A DNA stretch of 64,000 nucleotides from Pseudomonas sp. MM213 (lineage in GTDB: Bacteria; Pseudomonadota; Gammaproteobacteria; Pseudomonadales; Pseudomonadaceae). Positions 38,659 to 49,894 of the stretch are shown one piece after another. Numbering within the stretch: the first letter of the stretch is position 1; each line of letters starts with the position of its first letter. A model generated the notes under the pieces. The model searched no databases, was not told the DNA's origin, and saw nothing but the letters and a program-made list of their open reading frames with translations. The stretch spans positions 5,084,001-5,148,000 of the forward strand of contig NZ_CP081943.1 in assembly GCF_020423045.1 (NCBI RefSeq), given 5' to 3'. A program made the translations under genes and the position numbers.

Positions 38659-39200
38659 GGGTGGCCTCGTACCCGTTGTCGTATAAGCCATTCAATGGCA
38701 AACATCAGGCCGATCAATCCATAGGAGATCAGGCCGGTGTACAACATCCACCAACTCAGCGGCGCCCAGAGGGTCAGGGCGGCGGCGCACAAACCGTTGC
38801 AAAGAAAAAACCAGCACCAGGCAATGGTGACCTGGCGGGTGTAACGAATGGCCTTGGCCGGCAAGCGTGGCTCACGCAGGCGGGCCAGGCGCTCGATCAT
38901 CGGCGGGCCGAATTTCAGGCTCAACCCGAACAGCACCAGCATGAAGCCGCTGATCAGCACGGGGTACCAGCGCAGCATGGCGGGGCTGTCGAACAGTGCA
39001 AGCAACAGGCAAAACACGATGGCGACGATGGCCATCCACAGGCTCCCTGGTCGACGCACGCCTGTCACCGCTCGCGCCAGCCACAGGCTGCCCAGCAGCA
39101 GGCCGAACTGCCACGGGGCGAAATGCTCCATGCCGAAATACACCGCGAAAGGGTACAGCAGCCCCGCGAGCAGCAGGCCGAGGCCGATCAGTCGACTCAT
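38655..39200 (-). CDS. Conserved membrane protein of aryl polyene clusters (COG4648-like)
   Basis: The 181-residue protein has about five transmembrane helices (LIGLGLLLAGLLYPFAVYFG, FGLLLGSLWLARAV, IVAIVFCLLLALFD, LISGFMLVLFGLSLKFG, and two short C-terminal ones). It resembles the COG4648 proteins repeatedly found beside aryl polyene ACP genes. Function is unknown; it may organise the synthase at the membrane. It overlaps both neighbours by ATGA. Confidence 0.8.
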   Translation of the reverse strand: MSRLIGLGLLLAGLLYPFAVYFGMEHFAPWQFGLLLGSLWLARAVTGVRRPGSLWMAIVAIVFCLLLALFDSPAMLRWYPVLISGFMLVLFGLSLKFGPPMIERLARLREPRLPAKAIRYTRQVTIAWCWFFLCNGLCAAALTLWAPLSWWMLYTGLISYGLIGLMFAIEWLIRQRVRGHP

Positions 39201-39451
39201 GCGGCCGGCTGAACCAGACGGTAGACCGCCTCGACGACGTCGCTGACGGTACGCACCGATTTGAATTCTTCGGCGGCGATTTTCTTGCCGGTCTGGCGTT
39301 TGATGTGATCGATCAGGTCGACCGCGTCAATGCTGTCGATTTCCAGGTCCTGGTACAGGTTGGAGTCGAGGCTGACACGTTCTGGATCCAGCTCGAAGAG
39401 TTCGACCAAGGCATCGCGCAAGGTGTTGAAAATGTCGTCACGAGTTTGCAT
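39197..39451 (-). CDS. Acyl carrier protein (second of pair)
   Basis: The 84-residue carrier has the phosphopantetheine site DLEIDSIDAVDL with Ser near residue 40. It begins nine bases after the first ACP gene and overlaps the membrane-protein gene. Paired ACPs are typical of aryl polyene clusters, where one carries the starter and the other the growing chain; which is which cannot be told. Confidence 0.94.
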   Translation of the reverse strand: MQTRDDIFNTLRDALVELFELDPERVSLDSNLYQDLEIDSIDAVDLIDHIKRQTGKKIAAEEFKSVRTVSDVVEAVYRLVQPAA

Positions 39452-39460
39452 GGTCCGGTC

Positions 39461-39721
39461 TCAAGCTGCCTGTTTTGCAGTGACGAACGCCGCAAGGCTC
39501 GCCACGTTGCTGAAGTGATTGCGGGTGTCCTTGGCGTCGGCATCGATTTTGATGCCGTACTTTTTCTGGATCGCCAGGCCGAGTTCCAGGGCGTCGACGG
39601 AGTCCAGGCCCAGGCCTTCACCGAACAGCGTCTGGTCATTGCCGATGTCTTCGACGCTGATGTCTTCGAGGCCAAGGGCGTCGATGATCAACAGTTTTAT
39701 TTCACGGTGCAGATCGCTCAT
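39461..39721 (-). CDS. Acyl carrier protein (first of pair)
   Basis: The 86-residue carrier has GLGLDSVDALELGLAI with the phosphopantetheine serine near residue 38. ATG 39721 (MSDLHREIKLLIIDALGLE) has AAGGAG about ten bases upstream; the 14-codon longer frame overlaps the acyltransferase gene more and has no site. It overlaps the acyltransferase gene by 20 bases. Confidence 0.94.
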   Translation of the reverse strand: MSDLHREIKLLIIDALGLEDISVEDIGNDQTLFGEGLGLDSVDALELGLAIQKKYGIKIDADAKDTRNHFSNVASLAAFVTAKQAA

Positions 39722-40511
39722 CTTCGGCGAGCTCCTTAATAAAGTAGTGATGCAGGTAATCATTGAGCTTGCGCGAGGCTTGAGGCGCCGGGCCTTGTGC
39801 AGCGAAGGCCTGTGGGTCTATATCGGCCCCGACACGGAAACTGAAGTGCACGCGACGTTTTGGGATCCGATACCAGGGTTCGGCCTTGGTCAATGTGGTC
39901 GGGCTGACCTTGATGACCACCGGTGTGAGAATTTTCGCACCGCGCAGTGCGATCGACGCCGCACCCCGATGGAAGGCGGGTGCTTCGCCGGGTTGGGTGC
40001 GGGTGCCTTCGGGAAAAATGATCAGGGTCTGGCCGCTTTTCAGCGCGTCGGCCGCGGCGTCGAGCATGTCCATGCTGCCGTCGTTGCTGATGTATTCGGT
40101 GCAGCGTAACGGGCCACGGGTGAAAGGGTTTTCCCACAGGCTGCTTTTGACCACGCAGTTGGAATGGCGCACCAGGCCGATCAGGAACACCACGTCGATC
40201 AGCGATGGGTGATTGGCGATGATCATCTGCCCGGGGCGGCCGAGTTTTTCCGCGCCCTCGATGTCGTAGGTCAGCACGCCGGTGCGGGCCATGAACCGGA
40301 CGAAAAACCAGAAACAGCGGCTGACGGTTTGCCGCGCACGCAAGCGGTGCGTCTGCGCATCGCCGGGCAGACAGCTTAGCACCGGGAATACCACCAGGCG
40401 CAGGCAAAGCCCGCCCAATCCGAAGAGGGTGAAGCTTGCGGCGGTGGCCAGCAAACGCCAGTAATAGGCGTCGCGGTTTTTTTCGGTTACCGATTGCGTT
40501 GCCAGTTCCAT
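39702..40511 (-). CDS. PlsC-like 1-acylglycerol-3-phosphate acyltransferase
   Basis: The 269-residue enzyme has an N-terminal membrane segment (FTLFGLGGLCLRLVVFPVLS), the catalytic NHPSLID (His-x4-Asp) and the FPEGTRTQPGE substrate-binding motif. In the pigment cluster it may transfer the polyene acyl chain to a glycerolipid. It overlaps the first gene of the operon by 25 bases. Confidence 0.92.
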   Translation of the reverse strand: MELATQSVTEKNRDAYYWRLLATAASFTLFGLGGLCLRLVVFPVLSCLPGDAQTHRLRARQTVSRCFWFFVRFMARTGVLTYDIEGAEKLGRPGQMIIANHPSLIDVVFLIGLVRHSNCVVKSSLWENPFTRGPLRCTEYISNDGSMDMLDAAADALKSGQTLIIFPEGTRTQPGEAPAFHRGAASIALRGAKILTPVVIKVSPTTLTKAEPWYRIPKRRVHFSFRVGADIDPQAFAAQGPAPQASRKLNDYLHHYFIKELAEDERSAP

Positions 40512-41212
40512 ACACGATTTTTCCAGGCATGTTGGCAGGTGGTCTGCTGGCCCAGCAGGGTACGCAAGAGATTCAGGGCATGGGGCCAGTGGGCTTTGGA
40601 CAACTCATCCGAAGTGCTGTTCAAGGACAGTTGCCAGTCATTGCCCGGTGTGAGCAACAAAGCCACCGCGTAGGGAAAGGGTACGTCGTCGATCCAGGTC
40701 GAATAGGCTTCGGGTGGCTGCTCTTCGGTGACCACCAGCAGGACGGCGGGCGCTCCTTCGCCAAGCAGCGCCGCAGCCTCTAGCATGCCGTGTTCAAGGC
40801 CATCGCCGGCCGCAGCCAGCGCGGTCATTTCGCTGGTTTCGCCGCGCATGATCGACCACAGGCCGATGACTGCGTTGTGCACAGACAGGCTGAACTGAGT
40901 CGGCGACAGGGGCTGATCGGCGGCCAGATCGCTGAGGATTTCGAAGGTGCGCGGGGTTTCGCCGTGGCGGGAAATAAAGACCAACGGTAGGTCAGGGCGA
41001 CCATCGGCCAATGGCCAGCCGACACTGAACGCCATCCGCGCCAGGCGGCTGAGCCGCCGCCGTTGCATGGCCGGCAGAAACGAGACGTCGGGGGCGGCAT
41101 CGCAGCTTGGCAGCACGACCGGTTGTCGGCTCCAGGCCTGCCAATCGTCCACGCTTTCGAGCCCAGGGGCCCACGCGCGCCATTGGGCGATGTTGAAGTT
41201 GATCACAGACAT
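40487..41212 (-). CDS. Ketosynthase-like chain length factor (Ketoacyl-synt_2 type)
   Basis: The 241-residue protein corresponds to an N-terminal thiolase-fold half (RMAFSVGWPLADGRPDLPLVFISRHGE, then SLSVHNAVIGLWSI) and lacks an active-site cysteine in a TACSSG context. Such proteins act as the chain-length partner of an aryl polyene ketosynthase (ApeC-type). It is the first gene of the operon; a possible operator dyad lies at 41337-41359 upstream. The start at 41212 has only weak purine-rich spacing before it. Confidence 0.88.
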   Translation of the reverse strand: MSVINFNIAQWRAWAPGLESVDDWQAWSRQPVVLPSCDAAPDVSFLPAMQRRRLSRLARMAFSVGWPLADGRPDLPLVFISRHGETPRTFEILSDLAADQPLSPTQFSLSVHNAVIGLWSIMRGETSEMTALAAAGDGLEHGMLEAAALLGEGAPAVLLVVTEEQPPEAYSTWIDDVPFPYAVALLLTPGNDWQLSLNSTSDELSKAHWPHALNLLRTLLGQQTTCQHAWKNRVWNWQRNR

Positions 41213-41566
41213 TCATCCCGCCCCTGCGGGCTTTCTTGACGCGGCAAGTCGCAAAATCGGCGATTCACCTGACGTGACGCTGAGCGTCGAGTGGCGCGCA
41301 TTATCCCGTTGCGGCGAGCGCGTAGCAAATGCTGGTTACATTTTGCTCAACGAAATGTACCGATTGGTTCGTGAAAAGCTGTCGTTTGGCCATTATTCAC
41401 ATCGGTGGACGGATGTCTGTCGGCGCCGAGAGCATTTTTCCGGACGAGAAGGCGGCTTTTTCGGTGAGTGTTTGCACCTGACTGCGTAGTCCCTGTGCCG
41501 GCGAGGTAGCTAAGCGACGCCGTGGACTACTACACTCGGTCATCTTTGATACACGGAGGTTTTGAC
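41213..41566. promoter_or_regulatory. Divergent control region of the aryl polyene operon and the ParA-like gene
   Basis: This 354-bp region holds no gene and should contain both promoters. It includes a 7-bp dyad TACATTT-N9-AAATGTA at 41337-41359, a plausible regulator site. On the minus strand, TTGAGC and TGCTAC spaced 17 bases overlap it as a weak -35/-10 candidate. The ribosome site ACGGAGG of the ParA gene is at 41553-41559. Confidence 0.45.
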
Positions 41567-42337
41567 ATGCGGCGCGTGGTATTCAATCAGAAAGGCGGCG
41601 TAGGCAAATCCAGCATTGCCTGCAATCTGGCGGCGGTCAGTGCCAGCGAGGGCTATCGCACCCTGTTGGTGGATCTTGATGCTCAGGCCAATTCGACCCA
41701 GTACCTCACCGGGCTCACCGGTAATGACATTCCGATGGGGATTGCCGACTTCTTCAAGCAAACGCTGTCTTCAGGCCCGTTTTCGAAGAAAAACCAGGTC
41801 GATATCTACGAAACCCCTTTCGACAACCTCCACGTCATCACCGCCACCGCCGAACTGGCGGACTTGCAGCCCAAGCTTGAAGCGAAACACAAGATCAACA
41901 AGCTGCGCAAACTGCTCGACGAGCTGGCCGAAGATTACGACCGGATCTACCTCGATACGCCGCCAGCGCTAAATTTTTATGCGGTTTCTGCCTTGATTGC
42001 CGCCGATCGTGTGCTGATCCCCTTCGACTGCGACAGTTTCTCGCGTCAGGCACTGTACGGTTTGCTGGCGGAAATCGAAGAATTGAAGGACGACCACAAC
42101 GAAGGGCTGGAGGTCGAGGGTATCGTCGTCAACCAGTTCCAGGCCCGCGCCAGCCTGCCCCAGCAAATCCTCGACGAGTTGATTGCCGAAGGGCTGCCCG
42201 TGCTGCCGGTGTACCTGGGCACTTCGGTGCGCATGCGCGAATCGCATCAGGCCAACACGCCGCTGATCCACCTCGACCCACGGCACAAGCTGACCCAGCA
42301 ATTCGTCGAGCTGCATAGCCTGCTCGAAAACGCCTGA
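41567..42337 (+). CDS. ParA-family ATPase (orphan)
   Basis: The 256-residue P-loop ATPase has the deviant Walker A KGGVGKSS at residues 9-16, [10 protein letters not shown] (motif A') and [16 protein letters not shown] (Walker B). It has no ParB partner in the window and no N-terminal DNA-binding domain, so it belongs to the orphan ParA/MinD-like proteins that position cellular cargo. ATG 41567 with ACGGAGG seven bases upstream is preferred over the 15-codon longer frame. It is divergent from the pigment operon with no evident link. Confidence 0.92.
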   Translation: MRRVVFNQKGGVGKSSIACNLAAVSASEGYRTLLVDLDAQANSTQYLTGLTGNDIPMGIADFFKQTLSSGPFSKKNQVDIYETPFDNLHVITATAELADLQPKLEAKHKINKLRKLLDELAEDYDRIYLDTPPALNFYAVSALIAADRVLIPFDCDSFSRQALYGLLAEIEELKDDHNEGLEVEGIVVNQFQARASLPQQILDELIAEGLPVLPVYLGTSVRMRESHQANTPLIHLDPRHKLTQQFVELHSLLENA

Positions 42338-42359
42338 TCTTCCCGGCACCACCGAGCCC

Positions 42360-42456
42360 CTGTGGGAGCGAGACCGGCTTGCCGGCGATAGCGGTGTGTC
42401 AGACAACATCAATGTTGAATGACAGATAGCAATCGCGAGCAGGCTCGCTCCCACAG
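42360..42456. repeat. REP doublet between the ParA-like gene and trxC
   Basis: An arm at 42360-42389 (TGTGGGAGCGAGACCGGCTT...) faces an arm at 42432-42456 (ATCGCGAGCAGGCTCGCTCC...). Outer ends match but the inner cores are of two different REP classes, so this is a mixed, diverged pair. Confidence 0.8.
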
Positions 42457-42471
42457 TGATTGGTGGTGCTA

Positions 42472-42906
42472 CTAAATCCCCTGGCTACGCAGCCAGCTCA
42501 TCAACTGCGGCAACGGAAACGCCCCGCTCTGGCGTGCCACTTCCCGGCCGTTCTTGAACAGAATCAGGCTCGGAATCGAGCGAATCCCCAACTGCGCCGA
42601 CAACTGCTGATTCGCCTCGCTGTCCAGCTTGGCCAGCCTGCATTTGCCCGCCAACTGACTGGCTGCCTGCTCAAACACCGGCGCAAAAGACTTGCACGGC
42701 CCGCACCAGTCCGCCCACACGTCCACCAGCAACGGCAGATCGCCCTTGATCTGACTGGCGTAATCACCTTGTTTCAATTCGAAAGGCTTGCTCAGCAAGA
42801 CCTCGGCTTTGCAGCGCCCGCATTTCGGCTGATCGCCGAGGCGCTCGGCGGGGATGCGGTTGAGGCCGTTGCAGTGGGGGCAGGGGATGAGGAGTGGGTC
42901 GGACAT
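42472..42906 (-). CDS. trxC: Thioredoxin 2
   Basis: The 144-residue protein has the N-terminal zinc module CPHC...CGRC and the thioredoxin active site WADWCGPCK, a layout specific to TrxC. It reduces cytoplasmic disulfides, and in other bacteria is induced by oxidative stress. The gene stands alone, 85 bp from selO on the same strand. Confidence 0.96.
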   Translation of the reverse strand: MSDPLLIPCPHCNGLNRIPAERLGDQPKCGRCKAEVLLSKPFELKQGDYASQIKGDLPLLVDVWADWCGPCKSFAPVFEQAASQLAGKCRLAKLDSEANQQLSAQLGIRSIPSLILFKNGREVARQSGAFPLPQLMSWLRSQGI

Positions 42907-42991
42907 AATCGGGCTCTGAATAAATGGGTTATCAGTGAAGCTGATCTGGAGTCGAAGTCGGTGGTTATCAAGGCGACATTCCGTAAGTCAC

Positions 42992-44488
<1,497 letters not shown>

Positions 44489-44503
44489 CTAGGGATAGGG
44501 CGG

Positions 44504-47500
44504 TTAGTCGAGTTTGGCGGGCGGCGGCTCTTGCAGCGGTTTGCCGTCGGCCATCGGCACGATGGTTTTGGCTTCCGGCTCGATGGGCACCATTTTGTAT
44601 TCCTGGCCGTGCAGGTTCTTCAGGTAAACCTCCATCTGCCGGAACGAAATGTTGATGTGCTGCTTCTTGAACTCGCGGTTGATGAAGCGGTTGACCTCAT
44701 CGAGTACCGGGTTGCGGTCACCGAGGTCACGCACATGCATGCGCAGCTCGTGGTCGAGGGTGCTTTCGCCGAAGTTCAGGAAGTACACGTGCGGCTCCGG
44801 ATCCTTCAGCACGCGCGGGTTGTCCCGGGCGGCTTTGAGCAGCAGTTCTTTCACCAGGTCCAGGTCCGAACCGTAATCGACGCCGAGCTTCAAGGTCACC
44901 CGGGTAATGGTGTCGGTCAGCGACCAGTTGATCAGTTGCCCGGTGATGAACGTCTTGTTCGGGACGATGATGTCCTTGCGGTCGAAGTCGGTGATGGTCG
45001 TGGCGCGGATGCGGATCTTGCTGACCGTGCCCGACAGGTTGCCGATGGTGATCGTGTCGCCGATCCGCACCGGGCGTTCGAACAGGATCATGATCCCGGA
45101 GATGAAGTTCGCGAAAATCTCCTGCATCCCGAAGCCAAGTCCCACCGAAAGCGCCGCCACCAGCCACTGCAACTTGTCCCAGCTCACGCCGAGCGTGGAC
45201 AGGGTCGAGACGAAACCGATGCCGGCGATCACGTAAGACAGCAGCGTGGTCGTGGCGTAGGCGCTGCCCTGCGCCAGGTTCAGCTTCGACAATACGAACA
45301 CTTCCAGCAGCCCTGGCAAGTTGCGCGCGAGGGCGAAGGTGATGCCGATGATGATCAGCGCCCCCAGCATGTCGCCGATGCTGATCGGCACCATGCTCAT
45401 GTTGGCGCCGGTGCCGCTGGTGTATTCGTAGAGGGTGATGTTGTCGAGGTACGAGAACACCGAAATCAGATCGGACCAGACCCAGTACAGCGCAGCGATG
45501 AAGCCGCCGAGCAGCGCCAGGCGAATCAGGCGCAACGACTGCTCGTTGACCTTCTCGATGTCCAGGGTCGGCTCTTCGATCACCGCTTCGCCATCGCCGG
45601 CCTCTTTCGCTGCCTGACGTTTGGCCAGGGCGCGCTGGTACGCGAGACGGCGTGCCGCAACGCTCAGGCCGCGGACGAACGTGGCTTCGATCACCAGCCA
45701 GAACATCAGCAGGTAAAGCGTGTTGATCAAGCGGTCGCTGAGCTTCAGCGCGGTGTAGTAGTAGCCGAAGCACACCGCCACGAACAACGCGACAGGCAGG
45801 ACGGTGAACATGACCCCGACCGCTTTGCGGAACAACGAGGCGTTTTCGTGCGTCGGGCTGCTGATCAGCAATCGACTGAGCAGCCAGGTCATCAAGGCGT
45901 AGCAGATCAGTACGACCGGCATGCCCAGCACGTCATCGGCCAGCCCCGCCGGTTGCAGCTCGGCAACGGCCACCACCGCGACCAACGCCATGACCACCAG
46001 CCCGAGACGGCGGACCCAGCCCTGGAGAAATTCGACCTGAGGCTTTTCCCAGCGGAAATGCAGTTCGGCGACGCCGCCCGGCGCGAGGATCCGGTAGGCG
46101 GTGTAGAACACCAGCCAGGCCTGAGCCATTTGCAGCAGCGCCGCGCCCATGTTGGCGTTCTGCCCCCGAGCGTCGATTTGCAGGGCCAGGCCACACAGGG
46201 CCAGGCCCAGCGCAACCGGCAATGCCAGCAGAATATTGACCAGAATCGCCTGCGGCGTGTGCAACTGGCTGTCACGCTTGAAGTGGCCGATGTCCTGGTG
46301 AACCTTGTTCAGTCGGGCATACAGGCTTTTACGCCGCCACAGCAGGGCGCCGATCACCAGTACCAACGGGAGAAACAGCAGCGGTCGCTGAGTCAGGCCG
46401 TCAATCAATTCACTCACGCTCGACGCCAGCGGCAGGGTCGCCACCTGGCGTTGCAGACGTTCCGGCACGCCGCGCATCCATTCAAGATCGAGCGGCTTGT
46501 TGCTGGGAATCCAGAACATCTGTTCGTCGAGGGTCGCCCGCAGGCTTTGCGCGGTGCTGAGCAGTTGCTTCTGATTGAGTTGCAGCGTGATCGATTCGTT
46601 GAGCACCGCGCTCAATTCGCGGTTCAGCCGTTCCAGCAGGTCGGCGCGGGTCGTGGCCAGTTCCAGCAGGCTCTTGCGTAGTTGCGGGGTGACTTGCTCG
46701 GGCGGCTGAGTCGACAGCAGGTTGTCGACATAGGTCGCCGGGTTGCTGAGCAATTCCCGTTGCTGGCTGACTTCGAACTGATACAGGCGAATGTCGGCGA
46801 TCTGGTCGGCCAGGTCGCGGTCGACCTTGAGGCGCGGCAGGCCCTGTTTCTGTTTGTAGAGGATTTTCGACAGCAGCAGGCTGCCCTTGAGCACGCTGAT
46901 TTGCTCGTCGAGGGCCGAATCGCTCTGGGTTACGTTGTCGAGTTGCTGCTTGGTTTGCAGGTTCTGCTGGGTGACTTCGTTGAGGCGGTCGGTGCTCTTG
47001 AGCAGGTAGTCCGAAAGCTTCAGGTTTGCCGCACTTTCGGTGGCCAGCAGGGCGCTGCCGCCGGACTTCTGCGCTTCGATGGACTGCTGCGTCACCGTCT
47101 CCTGGGACTGGGCCAGGCGTTTCTGGTTGATCAGGTTTTGCAGCTCCTGGATTTCGCGATCCAGGCGGTCGGATTTTTCCGAGAGCAAGTCATGCTGGCT
47201 GTTGCCCAGGTCCTGCAACTGGCTGTTGCCGGCCAGTTCCTGGCGACGTAGCGGGATCAGTGCATTCAGTGCCGCGAGTTCGGCATTGAGCAGGTCGCGC
47301 TGTTCGCTGCTCAAGGTCTTACCGTTGTCTTTGCCGGCCTTGAGGATGTTATTGATCTGCTGGATGCGCGTCTGGCTGGTGGAAATTTCAGCCTGGGCAC
47401 GCTCAGGGCGGGTCTGGGCGGTAATGACCAGGCTGTTCGCATCAGCGAGGGCTTTCTGCATATCACTTTGCTGGGTCGCGCGCTCGGTCAGCATCTGCTC

Positions 47501-47854
47501 GAGCTGCTGCACGGATTCTTTGCCATAGCGTTGCGCCACAGGGATGGCGCTGCTGGCTTTGAGGCGCGTCAGTTCGCGCTGGTTCTCGATGTTCTGCTTG
47601 GGCGCGGTAGCGAGTTGCTGCTTCAGATCGGCCAGCTTGCGCTCGTAATCACGCTTGTTGTTGAGCTGTGTCAGCGTGCTTTGCAGCAGCGTTTGCAGGG
47701 CTTTCTGATCGGCTTCCGGCAGTTTGCGGTCGGCGATCTTGTCCAGGCTCGCCTGCACGGCTTCGCTGGACGGTGGTTCCGCCGCTTGCAGGGTGCCGAC
47801 AGACAGACTCAAGCCCAGCAGGGCCATGATGAAAAAGGTGCGCAGGGTTGACAT
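44504..47854 (-). CDS. mscK: Mechanosensitive channel, MscK/KefA type
   Basis: The 1116-residue protein has a signal peptide (residues 1 to about 25, ending LQAA). A long periplasmic coiled-coil domain follows to about residue 480, then around ten membrane helices and the MscS-like pore and beta domains (GIGFVSTLSTLGVSWDKLQWLVAALSVG, then GDTITIGNLSGTVSKIRIRA). Length equals E. coli MscK (about 1120). It opens under membrane tension to release ions and solutes. ATG 47854 starts at the signal peptide; 63 extra upstream codons are rejected. It lies 34 bp downstream of nhaP2. Confidence 0.93.
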   Translation of the reverse strand: MSTLRTFFIMALLGLSLSVGTLQAAEPPSSEAVQASLDKIADRKLPEADQKALQTLLQSTLTQLNNKRDYERKLADLKQQLATAPKQNIENQRELTRLKASSAIPVAQRYGKESVQQLEQMLTERATQQSDMQKALADANSLVITAQTRPERAQAEISTSQTRIQQINNILKAGKDNGKTLSSEQRDLLNAELAALNALIPLRRQELAGNSQLQDLGNSQHDLLSEKSDRLDREIQELQNLINQKRLAQSQETVTQQSIEAQKSGGSALLATESAANLKLSDYLLKSTDRLNEVTQQNLQTKQQLDNVTQSDSALDEQISVLKGSLLLSKILYKQKQGLPRLKVDRDLADQIADIRLYQFEVSQQRELLSNPATYVDNLLSTQPPEQVTPQLRKSLLELATTRADLLERLNRELSAVLNESITLQLNQKQLLSTAQSLRATLDEQMFWIPSNKPLDLEWMRGVPERLQRQVATLPLASSVSELIDGLTQRPLLFLPLVLVIGALLWRRKSLYARLNKVHQDIGHFKRDSQLHTPQAILVNILLALPVALGLALCGLALQIDARGQNANMGAALLQMAQAWLVFYTAYRILAPGGVAELHFRWEKPQVEFLQGWVRRLGLVVMALVAVVAVAELQPAGLADDVLGMPVVLICYALMTWLLSRLLISSPTHENASLFRKAVGVMFTVLPVALFVAVCFGYYYTALKLSDRLINTLYLLMFWLVIEATFVRGLSVAARRLAYQRALAKRQAAKEAGDGEAVIEEPTLDIEKVNEQSLRLIRLALLGGFIAALYWVWSDLISVFSYLDNITLYEYTSGTGANMSMVPISIGDMLGALIIIGITFALARNLPGLLEVFVLSKLNLAQGSAYATTTLLSYVIAGIGFVSTLSTLGVSWDKLQWLVAALSVGLGFGMQEIFANFISGIMILFERPVRIGDTITIGNLSGTVSKIRIRATTITDFDRKDIIVPNKTFITGQLINWSLTDTITRVTLKLGVDYGSDLDLVKELLLKAARDNPRVLKDPEPHVYFLNFGESTLDHELRMHVRDLGDRNPVLDEVNRFINREFKKQHINISFRQMEVYLKNLHGQEYKMVPIEPEAKTIVPMADGKPLQEPPPAKLD

Positions 47855-47888
47855 AGAGACCGATCGAAAACGAGACGAAGAATGAAGT

Positions 47889-49631
47889 TTAGAGGAAGAG
47901 TCCCGGACCCGGGCGACTTCCTTCGGGGAATCTGACGCCCACTTTGCCGATCTTGTTCCCTTCCATGACCGCGACGGTCCAGATGGTGTTGTTCCATTCC
48001 ACCTGGTCACCCACGACTGGCGCACCGCCCACTTTGTGAGCAATGAAACTGGCCAGAGTCATATCCGGATCGATGCCTTCGACTTTCAACCCGTACAGGG
48101 CAGCAACCGCCGCCAGCTGGGCATCTCCTTCGAGTACGAAGTCGCCGAAGAAACGCAAATCGAGGCCTCGTTGAGGCGCCTGGCTAAACAGTTTTCCAAG
48201 GGCCGGCAGGTTGTGTTCGTGGCCGATTACGCAGAGCAAATCATCGACTTCGAGCACCGTACTACCCGACGGATGGAGCAGTTGCTGGCCACGAAACAGT
48301 GCGGCGATGCGTGTGCCTTCGGGCATTTTCAGTTCGCGAAGGGGCGAGCCGATGCACCATTTTTCGGCACCGAGGCGATAAACGAACAGCTCCCACTCGC
48401 TGGTGACATGCACTTCCAGGGCTGAGCGCGAGATCGGCGCAGGTTCCGGTGGCACCGTCACCTTTAGCAGTTTGGCGATCCACGGCAGGCTCGTCCCCTG
48501 TACCAGCAGCGACACCAGCACAATAAAGAAGGCGAGGTTGAAGTAGAGCTGGGCGTTGGGCAGACCGGCCATCAGCGGGAACACCGCCAGAATGATCGGG
48601 ACCGCGCCGCGCAGGCCGACCCAGGAAATGAAGGCTTTCTCTCGACCGTGGAAGGCCTTGAAGGGCAGCAGGCCGACCAGTACCGACAGCGGCCGGGCAA
48701 ACAGGATCATCCACAGCGCCAGGCCCAGCGCAGGCAAGGCGATCGGCAGCAAGTCGTGCGGCGTGACCAGCAGGCCCAGCACCAGGAACATGCCGATCTG
48801 CGCCAGCCACGCCATGCCGTCGAGCATGTGCAGAATGCCGTGGCGGCTGCGTACCGGACGGTTGCCGATCACCAGGCCGCACAGGTAAACCGCGAGGAAG
48901 CCGCTGCCGTGCAGGGCGTTGGTCAGGGCGAATACCACCAGGCCGCCGGCGATCACCAGAATCGGATAGAGGCCGGTGGCCAGATTGATCCGGTTGACCA
49001 GTTGCAGCATCAGCCAACCGCCACCGAGCCCGATCACGCCGCCGATGCCGAACTCGCGCAGCAGGTGGGTCAGCAGGCTCCAGTGCAGGCCGGTCTGGCC
49101 GCTGGCGAGCATGTCGATCAGGGTGACGGTGAGGAACACCGCCATCGGGTCGTTGCTGCCGGATTCGATTTCGAGACTGGCGGTGACCCGTTCGTTCAGG
49201 CCTTTGCCGCCGAGCAGCGAGAACACCGCCGCAGCATCCGTGGAGCCGACGATGGCGCCGATCAGCAGGCCCTGGATCAGGTTCAGATCGAACAGCCAGG
49301 CCGCGGCCATGCCGGTCAGCCCGGTGGTGATCAACACCCCGACCGTGGCCAGCGACAGCGCCGGCCATAACGCCACACGAAAACTCGACACCCTGGTGCG
49401 CAAACCGCCGTCGAGCAGGATCACCGCCAGTGCAAGGTTGCCGACCAGATAAGCCGTTGGGTAGTTATCGAAAATAATCCCGCCGCCATCGACGCCGGCG
49501 GCCATGCCCACGGCCAGGATGATCACCAGAATCGGGATACCGAGGCGGGACGAAAGTGAGCTCACCAGAATGCTCGCACCTACCAGCAACGCGCCGATCA
49601 AGAACAGGCTGTTGATGGTCGTCGCATTCAA
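47889..49631 (-). CDS. nhaP2: K+/H+ antiporter NhaP2 (CvrA)
   Basis: The 580-residue protein has 12-13 membrane helices of the CPA1 family ([32 protein letters not shown] with the ion-binding Asp, [12 protein letters not shown]). A C-terminal RCK_C domain begins around residue 400 and a CorC-like segment ends the protein. The start is TTG 49631: it gives [13 protein letters not shown], matching family N-termini (E. coli begins MDATTI), and has TGGAG eight bases upstream. The longer 627-residue frame adds only low-complexity sequence. It exports potassium in exchange for protons. Confidence 0.92.
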   Translation of the reverse strand: MNATTINSLFLIGALLVGASILVSSLSSRLGIPILVIILAVGMAAGVDGGGIIFDNYPTAYLVGNLALAVILLDGGLRTRVSSFRVALWPALSLATVGVLITTGLTGMAAAWLFDLNLIQGLLIGAIVGSTDAAAVFSLLGGKGLNERVTASLEIESGSNDPMAVFLTVTLIDMLASGQTGLHWSLLTHLLREFGIGGVIGLGGGWLMLQLVNRINLATGLYPILVIAGGLVVFALTNALHGSGFLAVYLCGLVIGNRPVRSRHGILHMLDGMAWLAQIGMFLVLGLLVTPHDLLPIALPALGLALWMILFARPLSVLVGLLPFKAFHGREKAFISWVGLRGAVPIILAVFPLMAGLPNAQLYFNLAFFIVLVSLLVQGTSLPWIAKLLKVTVPPEPAPISRSALEVHVTSEWELFVYRLGAEKWCIGSPLRELKMPEGTRIAALFRGQQLLHPSGSTVLEVDDLLCVIGHEHNLPALGKLFSQAPQRGLDLRFFGDFVLEGDAQLAAVAALYGLKVEGIDPDMTLASFIAHKVGGAPVVGDQVEWNNTIWTVAVMEGNKIGKVGVRFPEGSRPGPGLFL

Positions 49632-49776
49632 AGGCAATACTCCAGAAAGCTGAAAGGCGGGCACACACTGACCATGCAGTCTGCGTGCCAGCGATTCTAA
49701 CCTGTTGAAATGTGATGCTGTCAAAAAGCTTTTGCAGATCAAAAGCCCTACGCGAAATCCGCCATTACGCAATCCC

Positions 49777-49844
49777 CTGTAGGAGCCGGCTTGCTGGCGA
49801 TGGTGTCTGTGAAATCGCCATCGCCAGCAAGCCGGCTCCTACAG
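49777..49844. repeat. REP doublet between nhaP2 and a chemoreceptor gene
   Basis: Arms 49777-49803 and 49818-49844 are perfect 27-base inverted complements (core GGAGCCGGCTTGCTGGCGAT) separated by 14 bases, the same class as the copy at 20079. Confidence 0.9.
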
Positions 49845-49894
49845 ATCGGGGGATGTTCCGGATCGACGTATCACGAGCATCTGGTGTTAGCGGG

